Assembly (NCBI GenBank): GCA_003562555.1
Contig: PWUO01000307.1
Coordinates: 1 to 6,061 of the forward strand
Reading direction: 5' to 3'
Source of the DNA: Dehalococcoidia bacterium
GTDB lineage: Bacteria > Chloroflexota > Dehalococcoidia > GIF9 > AB-539-J10
Length of the DNA: 6,061 nt
The first letter of the stretch is position 1; the number at the start of each line of letters is the position of its first letter. Below are positions 1-5,594 of the stretch, in pieces. The notes under the pieces were generated by a model. That model saw only the letters and a program-made list of their open reading frames with translations, was not told the DNA's origin and did no database searches. The position numbers and the translations under genes are program-made.

Positions 1-770
1 CCATGGTGGGAGCACAACCCGCCGCATTGAGCCTCGCCCTCATCATCGAAGAAGGCCTTCCACTGCGCACACTGGATACGGTGATGCAGTCGGTGGGTGA
101 CGCCTGCATTGAGTCGGGGGTACACATCGTCACGGGAGACACCAAGGTGGTGAACCGGGGCAAGGCAGACGGTCTGTTCATCACCACCTCCGGAATCGGC
201 CTGTTACACGAGGGTACCGACATCGCAGGCAGGCACGCCCGGCCAGGAGACAAGGTTCTTGTGAGCGGCCCGATCGCCGAACACGGTGTTGCCATCATGA
301 GCGCGAGGGAAGGACTGTCATTCAGCACGACTATCGTGAGCGACTGTGCCCCGCTCAACGGACTGGTGGCGAAGATGCTTGAAACTGCCGCGCACGAGCT
401 ACACAGCATGCGCGACCCCACCAGAGGGGGCCTCGCGACGACGCTGAATGAGATTGCCTCTCAGTCGGCCGTCGGCATCATCATCGATGAGGACGCAATC
501 CCCGTCGGACGCGAAGTTCGTTCGGCGTGCGAAATGCTCGGGCTCGACCCGCTGTACGTTGCGAATGAGGGGAAGCTCATTGCCATCGCAGCGCCCGAGA
601 TGGTAGACGCGCTGCTGCAGACGATGCGTGCACATCCTCTGGGCCGGGACGCGGCAATCATCGGACGGGTCGTGAGCGAAAAGCCCGGTAAGGTCGTCAT
701 GCGGACGCGCATGGGTACTACAAGACTGCTTCAGATGCTGGCGGGTGAGCTGCTACCACGCATCTGCTAG
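1..770 (+). CDS. hypE: HypE, [NiFe]-hydrogenase maturation protein (carbamoyl dehydratase), 3' part
   Basis: HypE works in the cytoplasm. It takes a carbamoyl group from HypF onto its C-terminal cysteine and dehydrates it with ATP to a thiocyanate, the source of the CN ligands of [NiFe]-hydrogenase iron. The visible 255 residues, numbered from the Met codon at base 3, match the family through the end. GDTKVV is at 45-50, MRDPTRGGLA at 136-145 (ATP-binding part of the AIRS/PurM fold), ANEGK at 187-191, and the diagnostic tail PRIC at 252-255 whose last Cys is the modified residue. The stop is TAG at 768-770. The gene is cut by the window edge: HypE is usually about 330-350 residues, and the first visible residues align inside the family, so the Met at base 3 is internal. 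hypE is often the last gene of a hypCDE cluster, which fits the convergent gene after it. All functional residues visible here are intact. Confidence 0.96.
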   Translation, partial: MVGAQPAALSLALIIEEGLPLRTLDTVMQSVGDACIESGVHIVTGDTKVVNRGKADGLFITTSGIGLLHEGTDIAGRHARPGDKVLVSGPIAEHGVAIMSAREGLSFSTTIVSDCAPLNGLVAKMLETAAHELHSMRDPTRGGLATTLNEIASQSAVGIIIDEDAIPVGREVRSACEMLGLDPLYVANEGKLIAIAAPEMVDALLQTMRAHPLGRDAAIIGRVVSEKPGKVVMRTRMGTTRLLQMLAGELLPRIC

Positions 771-775
771 CCAAA

Positions 776-797
776 CGGCGCATCGGACGATGCGCCG
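776..797. terminator. Perfect hairpin between convergent hypE and livF, probable terminator
   Basis: CGGCGCATC (776-784) and GATGCGCCG (789-797) are perfect inverted repeats separated by a 4-base loop, GGAC. The stem is 9 bp and GC-rich. It lies 5 bases after the hypE stop and 19 bases after the livF stop, so it sits where both transcripts must end. Read on the minus strand it is followed by TTTGG, a weak T run. On the plus strand no T run follows. It may therefore be a bidirectional but imperfect intrinsic terminator, or a 3'-end-stabilising hairpin. Confidence 0.6.
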
Positions 798-816
798 CGT
801 GCGTGCAGCGGCTCGC

Positions 817-1548
817 TCACGAGACCAGGCGAGCGCCATTAGAGCGGGAGAGCAGGTCTGCCGGGCTGCCGCGGGCAATAACTCTTCCTTTCTCCATGAA
901 ATACCCGTGATCCGCTATGTGACTCACTGCCTTCACGTTCTGCTCGACGAGGATCGTCGTGATGCCGTGATCGCGCAACTCGGCGATCGCGCTCATCACA
1001 CGCTTCACGAGAATCGGTGCGAGCCTGAGCGAGGGACAGTCAAGCAGCAGCAGCCTCGGGGCTGACATGAATGCCCGCCCGATGGTCAACATCTGCTTCT
1101 CGCCACCGGAGAGTGTGCCGGCGCTCTGCCGCTGACGTTCCCCCAGTATGGGGAAGAGTTTCAGGACCGTCTGGATGTCCTGTCGCAGCGCAGCATCTGC
1201 GGTGCGGCGTCGACGTGAATACGCGCCGAGAAGCAGATTGTCCATCACGCTCATTGAGGCGAAAATGAGGCGCCGCTCATCTACGTAGGCGATGCCCTTG
1301 GAGGCCAGCTTCTCGACCGGGAGGCCGTTGACGCGTTCACCCTCGAACAGGATGTCTCCCGAACTGACCGGCAGCAGACCGCAGATTGCCTTCAGAGCCG
1401 CACTCTTGCCACCGCCATGCGGGCCGACAAGGGCGGCGATCTCACCGTGCTCCACCGCGAGCGTCACTCCCTGCAGGGCGGCGAAGGGTCCGTAGGAAGC
1501 GTACACATCCCGCATTTCGAGCACGCAATCCGACTTCTCTCGTGTCAC
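817..1548 (-). CDS. livF: LivF-type ABC transporter ATPase with degenerate catalytic site
   Basis: This is one of the two cytoplasmic ATPase subunits of the branched-chain amino acid type importer, 243 residues, near the family's usual 235-240. Walker A is at 42-49 but reads GPHGGGKS instead of the usual GPNGAGKT. The Q-loop region around 88-94 reads YVDERRL where LivF proteins usually have VPEGRR. The ABC signature LSGGE at 146-150 is canonical and is followed by KQMLTIGRAFMSAPRLLLLD, a strongly LivF-like stretch. At the end of Walker B the catalytic Glu is replaced by Cys171 (codon TGT at 1036-1038), and the next motif is SLRLAP instead of SLGLAP. The switch position reads VEQN, as is normal in LivF. 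The usual C-terminal AYLG-like ending is replaced by ARLVS. The start is GTG at 1546-1548, with GGGGG about 10 bases upstream. It is last in the operon, 18 nt after livG. The frame is intact, so it is probably a functional but atypical subunit. Confidence 0.93.
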   Translation of the reverse strand: MTREKSDCVLEMRDVYASYGPFAALQGVTLAVEHGEIAALVGPHGGGKSAALKAICGLLPVSSGDILFEGERVNGLPVEKLASKGIAYVDERRLIFASMSVMDNLLLGAYSRRRRTADAALRQDIQTVLKLFPILGERQRQSAGTLSGGEKQMLTIGRAFMSAPRLLLLDCPSLRLAPILVKRVMSAIAELRDHGITTILVEQNVKAVSHIADHGYFMEKGRVIARGSPADLLSRSNGARLVS

Positions 1549-1558
1549 TTCTACAATT

Positions 1559-1563
1559 CCCCC
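1559..1563 (-). promoter_or_regulatory. Weak ribosome binding site for livF
   Basis: On the minus strand GGGGG precedes the GTG start of livF with 10 bases between. It lies wholly in the 18-nt gap after the livG stop (TAA at 1567-1569). The match to a Shine-Dalgarno core is poor and the spacing is slightly long, so livF is probably translated partly by ribosomes finishing livG. Confidence 0.4.
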
Positions 1564-1566
1564 GGC

Positions 1567-2379
1567 TTACTCTCCAAGATAGCTTGCCACGACCCTCTCA
1601 TCGTTGCGAATCGCCTGCGGCGGTCCTTCAGCGATCTTCTCGCCGTAATGCAGTACGACCACGCGGCTGGCAACGTCCATGACGACATCCGTCAGGTGCT
1701 CCACCATGAGTACCGTCATCCCGCCTGCGGTCAGTTCCCGTAGAAGACAGCTCAGCCTCTCGATTTCGTCCTGCACCAGTCCCCCGTACGGTTCATCCAA
1801 CAACACCAGCGACGGCCGTGCCACCAGTGCGCGGGCGAGGCCGACTAGCTTCTGTTCTCCCCACGACAATTCTCGTGGTTTGGCATCCACCCTGTCACCG
1901 AGCCCAAGCGCGCGCAACTGATCCAGCGCGACTGTCCGAATAACGTCCTCCTCATCCCTGGCACGCCGAAGCCTGAACCCCGTGGACAGGAAGCCCGCTT
2001 GCGTCCATACGTGACATCCGGTCATCACATTGTCGAGCACGGAGATAGTGGGACAGAGCTGCACATCCTGAAACATCTGCGTGACTCCACACCGTGCTAC
2101 TCTGTACGCGGGTCTCCCATCGATGCGCTCCCCTTCAAACAGTATCTCTCCCGCAGACGGCCGGAGCAGCCCATTCACAAGTTTGAGCAGTGTCGTCTTA
2201 CCCGCTCCGTTGGGACCAATGATGCACACAAGCTCTCCCGGAGAGACTTTCAAGTCCACATCCTTGAGCACGACGAGTTGGCCATAGGCTGCCGACAGCC
2301 CCCGAATCTCAAGCAAGGTCGTATCCCTTCGGACCTCCGCCGGGTGGCGCCCTGCTGCGGGCTCAGTGTGGTGAACCAC
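1567..2379 (-). CDS. livG: LivG-type ABC transporter ATPase
   Basis: This is the second cytoplasmic ATPase of the importer. From the GTG at 2377-2379 it is 270 residues. Walker A GPNGAGKT is at 55-62, the Q-loop Gln at about 104 (MFQDVQL), the signature LSWGEQ at 171-176, Walker B LVLLDEP at 191-197 with the catalytic Glu present, and the switch His at 228 (VEH). LSWGEQ resembles the LSYGEQ/LPYGQQ form usual in LivG. The D-loop reads GGLVQDE where AGLNPEE is common. The open frame extends upstream to 2499, but that part overlaps livM and matches nothing in the family. The GTG has a very strong GGAGGAGGAGG site 4 bases upstream, within the livM 3' end (17-nt overlap). A TTG at 2314-2316, with AGGGA 7 bases upstream, would start exactly where most LivG proteins begin (250 residues), so the first 21 residues are uncertain. 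Confidence 0.93.
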   Translation of the reverse strand: MVHHTEPAAGRHPAEVRRDTTLLEIRGLSAAYGQLVVLKDVDLKVSPGELVCIIGPNGAGKTTLLKLVNGLLRPSAGEILFEGERIDGRPAYRVARCGVTQMFQDVQLCPTISVLDNVMTGCHVWTQAGFLSTGFRLRRARDEEDVIRTVALDQLRALGLGDRVDAKPRELSWGEQKLVGLARALVARPSLVLLDEPYGGLVQDEIERLSCLLRELTAGGMTVLMVEHLTDVVMDVASRVVVLHYGEKIAEGPPQAIRNDERVVASYLGE

Positions 2380-3394
2380 GAGACCTCCTCCTCCGTAATC
2401 GCTGAGGCAGCGAGTACACGCCCTCCGGCAGGAAAAGCAACGTCGCAACGAGAACCACTCCATAGGCAACCAGTTCGTAGGCGCCGGTAGGGCCACCAAG
2501 CACTACCGGAGCGACCGCACGAAGTATCTCGGTGATACTGATCATCACAGTGGCCCCGATGATAGCGCCCCATGGAGTCGTCACACCCCCGACGATAACC
2601 ATGATCGCCACCACGACCGAGAGCTGGACGTGAAACGTCCCGGGCTCAATCACGCGCGTGTAGTGGGCGAACAGACTGCCTCCGATGCTGGCGAAGACAG
2701 CGGCCACCACGAAGACACTCACCTTGTACTTCATGGTATTGATCCCCAGAACCTGCGCGGTGTCCTCACTGCCGCCGGACAGCACATTCAGCACACGCAG
2801 TGCCCTGCCGCTGCGCGATCGCACCACGTTGCGTGAAAAGATGAGAAGCGCCAGCACCACCAGCCACACGAGCATGAAGATGAACGCCGTGTAGGTGAGG
2901 ATTCCGGGATAGGTCAGCCGAGGGATGCCGGTCAACCCCGTCGCCCCGCCGGTCAGCGATCCCATGCTCATGACGAGGTAGTAGAAGATCAGGTTCACGG
3001 TGAGGGTAACGCCCGCAACGATGATGCCGCGGAGCCTCAGGATCGCGAGTCCGATCAGCGCCGCAATACCACCGGTAATGATCGCAGCCAGTACGATAGA
3101 AGGCCAGGCGGGCAGCCCCGCACGTACTGTGAACAGCGCCGACAGGTAGGCGCCCGTTCCGTAGAACATCGCCTGCCCGAGCGATACCTGTCCGGCCAGT
3201 CCGGTCAGGAGTACGAGCCCGAGCGCCAGTATGGCATGGAAACCGATCATCGTCGCGATCCCCGTCGGGTACGGCCCCGCCCAGAAGGGAAGGGTGAAGA
3301 CCAGCAGGAGACCGACAGCAGCAAGGACACGACGACCGGTGACCGGTCGTCCAGCGCCGGCGGTTACGTCGGTTCTCGTTTCAGTCGATTCCAT
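2363..3394 (-). CDS. livM: LivM-type ABC transporter permease
   Basis: LivM is an integral membrane permease of the importer that pairs with LivH, 343 residues from the ATG at 3392-3394. Hydrophobic segments, by eye about eight to ten, begin near residue 22 and continue to about 322. Family motifs are clear: GLAGQVSLGQAMFYGTGAY at about 65-83, TGGATGLTGIPRL at 148-160, LGINTMKYK at 216-224, GGVTTPWGAIIGA at 269-281 and the ending FLPEGV at 321-326. The cytoplasmic coupling (EAA-like) loop after SGRALR at 195-200 looks about four residues longer than usual, with LSGG before SEDTAQVLG. The tail is basic (QRLRRRRSRG). The livH stop and the livM start share a base (TGATG). A TTG one codon earlier (3395-3397) is possible but less likely. 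The C-terminal codons double as the livG ribosome binding site. Confidence 0.95.
   Translation of the reverse strand: MESTETRTDVTAGAGRPVTGRRVLAAVGLLLVFTLPFWAGPYPTGIATMIGFHAILALGLVLLTGLAGQVSLGQAMFYGTGAYLSALFTVRAGLPAWPSIVLAAIITGGIAALIGLAILRLRGIIVAGVTLTVNLIFYYLVMSMGSLTGGATGLTGIPRLTYPGILTYTAFIFMLVWLVVLALLIFSRNVVRSRSGRALRVLNVLSGGSEDTAQVLGINTMKYKVSVFVVAAVFASIGGSLFAHYTRVIEPGTFHVQLSVVVAIMVIVGGVTTPWGAIIGATVMISITEILRAVAPVVLGGPTGAYELVAYGVVLVATLLFLPEGVYSLPQRLRRRRSRGSPH
2384..2394 (-). promoter_or_regulatory. Strong ribosome binding site for livG inside the livM 3' end
   Basis: The minus strand reads GGAGGAGGAGG, then TCTC, then the GTG start of livG. This repeat of the Shine-Dalgarno core allows ribosome binding at several offsets. 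The same bases encode part of the arginine-rich tail of LivM. This site decides the livG start at 2379 over the longer open frame reaching 2499. Confidence 0.7.
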
Positions 3395-4272
3395 CAACCC
3401 TCGATATTCGCATGGGCCGGCAGCAAGCCACGGGGCCTCGCAAGAAATACGATGAGAAGAATCCCCAGAGCGATCGCGTCGTGGTAGCCACTGGGCATGA
3501 GACCCGCCGAAAGTGCCTCGGTCAGACCCAGCAGAAGCCCGCCGACGATCACCCCTTCAGCCCTGTGCATCCCGCCCACAAACGCAGCAAGCAGCCCCTT
3601 GATGGTAAGCGGGATCCCCACGTTGTAGGCGGTCATCGTCAGGGGAGTAATGGTTGCACCGGCGATCGCCCCCAGGGCTGCGGCGATTACAAAGGCCAGG
3701 AGTCCCATGCGTTCCGGGCTTATGCCGATCGTCTTGGCCCCGAGCGGCTCATCGGCACAGGCGCGAAGCGCCCTGCCGAGCATGGTTCGCCCGAAGAAGT
3801 AGTACAGTCCGGCGACCATGAGCACGGTCATGCCAACCACCCATGGAGCCTGTCCGAATATGGTCGCGCCCCAGAGGTGGATACTCGAACTGCCGAGGAA
3901 CGCGGTCAGCGTCCGGTACTCCCAACCCCAAACAAGCAGGGTGAGCCCCTCGATCGCGAAAGCGAACCCCACTGTGAGGAAGGCCAGTGTTGAGCCGGAC
4001 GCGTGGCGTGCAGGGTAGATGATGAACCGGTACAGTATCGCCCCGGTGAACGATACGATAGCAACCGCGAGGAATATGGCCGGCAAGAGGGGCACACCAA
4101 ATGCACTGAGGCTCACGGTGATCATGCCGCCAAGCATGACGAATTCGCCCTGTGCGAGGTTCAGCACACGAGTGACACCGTACACCACATACAGGCCCAG
4201 CCCGAGTGCCGCGTAGATGCACCCGAGCGTGAGCCCGCTTATGAGCGATTGTAGAACGGTAGAGAATTCCAA
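3394..4272 (-). CDS. livH: LivH-type ABC transporter permease
   Basis: LivH is an integral membrane permease, 292 residues, typical for the family. The opening SGLTLGCIYAALGLGLYVVY (12-31) and VTRVLNLAQGEFVMLGG (33-49) are classic LivH sequence. The region LRACADEPLGAKTIGI at 169-184 is the EAA loop that docks onto an ATPase subunit. FVGGMHRAEG at 231-240 and the end FLARPRGLL at 276-284 also fit. About eight membrane segments are seen by eye. The start is TTG at 4270-4272, and no other codon gives a better fit to the family. Only a weak purine-rich stretch (CAGAGA) precedes it. It begins 10 bases after the livK stop (TAG at 4283-4285), so translation probably depends partly on coupling to livK, which would lower its yield relative to the binding protein. 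The stop overlaps the livM start. Confidence 0.95.
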   Translation of the reverse strand: MEFSTVLQSLISGLTLGCIYAALGLGLYVVYGVTRVLNLAQGEFVMLGGMITVSLSAFGVPLLPAIFLAVAIVSFTGAILYRFIIYPARHASGSTLAFLTVGFAFAIEGLTLLVWGWEYRTLTAFLGSSSIHLWGATIFGQAPWVVGMTVLMVAGLYYFFGRTMLGRALRACADEPLGAKTIGISPERMGLLAFVIAAALGAIAGATITPLTMTAYNVGIPLTIKGLLAAFVGGMHRAEGVIVGGLLLGLTEALSAGLMPSGYHDAIALGILLIVFLARPRGLLPAHANIEG

Positions 4273-4282
4273 TCTCTGCCCG

Positions 4283-5485
4283 CTAGTCCTCCATCGTCTT
4301 CACGAGAACTTTTTCGCCATCTCTGAACGTAACAAGCACCTCTTTGGGCAACACACGGCCGTAGTGGTCATCCGGCGAAAGCGTGTAGGTGCCCATGAAC
4401 AGGCTGAGGTTATGCGTCGTCTCGAATGCATCCCGCACCTGGGCACGAGCGAGATCAGTGTCGCTCAGGTCCGGATTGGCACGCTCAATACCGTCGGCAA
4501 TGAACAGTATTATCTGAGCGCCGATGGCCTCCCACATCGCAGGAGGACGTGCGTACCTGGAAACAAACGACTCGGTGAACTCTCTGCACATCTCCCTGTC
4601 GGGATCATCAGCAGGCAGCTGTTGCCACATCGTGAGCTTCGAGTCCAGAGACACAAGCGAGGGCTCCATTTCGTAGAACGACTGAAAGGCCTCGTAGTAC
4701 GCCGGAGAACTCTGGGCCGGTGTGGTAACGATGGGCACCATGATGTCCATCTCGCGTGCCTGTTTGACCGCAAGGGCACCTGCGGGCCCACTGCCCCAGA
4801 TGAAGATGGATTCCGCGCCGGACGCCTTGATATTGGCCAGTTGCGGTGTCATATCGGTGGCGCCTGGGTCGAAATGCTGATAGGTGAGCATGTTTATTCC
4901 CTCAGCCGGCGCAACCTGTTTCATGAAGAACTCGCCGCCCTCGCCATAGCCGCTGTTCTCGATGAGACCCGCGCTGGTGCTGAGTCCAAGGTCGTCCCTC
5001 AGATATCTGAGCGGCAACGGTATGTAGTCGCTCTCGCTGGCGATGGGCTTGAATGCCCAGGCGCCAAGCTGGTTGTCCACGAGGCCTGTACCCGACATGA
5101 TAACTCCGGGTATCTCGTTATCGTTAACCACGGATATCATACTATGGGACAGTCCGGTAGCCGACATGCATGCCACGGCCACCACCTTGTCAACTTCAAT
5201 CGCCCTCTGCGCCGCGAGAGCAGTCTCGGTCGAGCTGCCCTTATCATCGTAGAAGATGAGTTCGAGCGGCATTCCACGTATTCCGCCTGCGTCATTGATC
5301 TGATCCGCGATCAGGCGGGCGCCGTCGATAGCGGGCAATCCAAGGGCGCTGTAGGGCCCGGTCTGCGAGGCAATGACGCCGATTCTGTACGTGTCCGGAG
5401 TACTGTCTTGCGCGCACCCCAGCGATGGTACGACGACAAGAGCCAGTGCCAGCACAATGATACCAATACGCCTCACTGCATTCAT
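4283..5485 (-). CDS. livK: Branched-chain amino acid type substrate-binding protein, probable lipoprotein
   Basis: This is the extracytoplasmic solute receptor of the importer (periplasmic binding protein type 1, Leu/Ile/Val family), 400 residues. Residues 1-23 form a signal peptide: basic MNAVRR, then a hydrophobic run IGIIVLALALVVVP, then SLG before Cys24. That is a plausible though non-standard lipobox, because Leu is at -2, not -3. The mature part opens with YRIGVIASQTGPYSALGLPA (33-52). It continues with INDAGGIRGMPLELIFYDDK (63-82), a typical hinge and ligand-cleft region, NSGYGEGG (177-184), and VKQAREMDIMVPIV (240-253). The exact ligand cannot be read from the sequence: family members bind Leu/Ile/Val, other amino acids, amides or aromatic acids. 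The ATG at 5483-5485 is chosen for its signal peptide and the strong GAGAGGAGA site just upstream. The frame is open to 5587, but that extension lies in the upstream gap and is not protein-like. First gene of the operon. Confidence 0.94.
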   Translation of the reverse strand: MNAVRRIGIIVLALALVVVPSLGCAQDSTPDTYRIGVIASQTGPYSALGLPAIDGARLIADQINDAGGIRGMPLELIFYDDKGSSTETALAAQRAIEVDKVVAVACMSATGLSHSMISVVNDNEIPGVIMSGTGLVDNQLGAWAFKPIASESDYIPLPLRYLRDDLGLSTSAGLIENSGYGEGGEFFMKQVAPAEGINMLTYQHFDPGATDMTPQLANIKASGAESIFIWGSGPAGALAVKQAREMDIMVPIVTTPAQSSPAYYEAFQSFYEMEPSLVSLDSKLTMWQQLPADDPDREMCREFTESFVSRYARPPAMWEAIGAQIILFIADGIERANPDLSDTDLARAQVRDAFETTHNLSLFMGTYTLSPDDHYGRVLPKEVLVTFRDGEKVLVKTMED

Positions 5486-5488
5486 TAG

Positions 5489-5498
5489 TCTCCTCTCT
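5489..5498 (-). promoter_or_regulatory. Strong ribosome binding site for livK
   Basis: The minus strand reads GAGAGGAGA, then CTA, then ATG. The AGGAGA core is 3 bases, and the GAGG core about 7 bases, before the start. This is one of the two best ribosome sites in the window and fixes the livK start at 5485. It fits high production of the binding protein relative to the permeases. Confidence 0.75.
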
Positions 5499-5529
5499 TC
5501 TTTGACTTTTGCGGACTTCGGCGGCCTAG

Positions 5530-5569
5530 CTCCACCGACAGATAATCTGACCACGTCACGCTGCGTCAC
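5530..5569 (-). promoter_or_regulatory. Possible promoter/operator region upstream of livK
   Basis: The 109-nt gap between the DegV gene and livK contains two copies of CGTCAC (plus strand 5554-5559 and 5564-5569) exactly 10 bases apart. Next to them is an 11-base palindrome CAGATAATCTG (5539-5549). On the minus strand GTGACG, 16 bases, then GATTAT gives a 4/6 plus 4/6 fit to a housekeeping sigma promoter. Helix-turn spacing and the palindrome would suit a regulator binding over the promoter. All of this is short enough to occur by chance, and no terminator is visible between the two genes, so read-through from the DegV gene is equally possible. Confidence 0.25.
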
Positions 5570-5594
5570 CCCACAGCGGCACAACACTACTGCC

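Noticed and set aside
745..1065. 106-residue open frame on the plus strand spanning the hypE end, the hairpin and livF
   Set aside because: It overlaps both real genes and the hairpin, and it resembles no protein family.
817..1548. livF as a pseudogene
   Set aside because: It has full family length, an intact frame, a canonical LSGGE signature and normal operon position. Substitution of key residues alone does not show loss of function.
1..1548. Functional link between the hydrogenase maturation gene and the transporter
   Set aside because: They are on opposite strands, converge, and are separated by a probable terminator. Adjacency alone is not evidence.
2380..2499. 40-residue N-terminal extension of LivG
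   Set aside because: It overlaps the livM coding sequence, has Cys/Arg-rich shadow composition, and the strong ribosome site lies downstream of it.
3412..3993. 193-residue open frame on the plus strand opposite livH
   Set aside because: It lies wholly antisense to livH. Its charged, low-hydrophobicity composition mirrors membrane protein codons read backwards.
4217..5488. 423-residue open frame on the plus strand opposite livK
   Set aside because: It is antisense to a clear binding-protein gene, has no recognisable motif, and its composition (His, Arg and Cys rich) is typical of a shadow frame in GC-rich DNA.
5486..5587. N-terminal extension of LivK to a start at 5587
   Set aside because: It would place 34 non-conserved residues before a good signal peptide and bury the strong ribosome site at 5489-5498 inside the gene.
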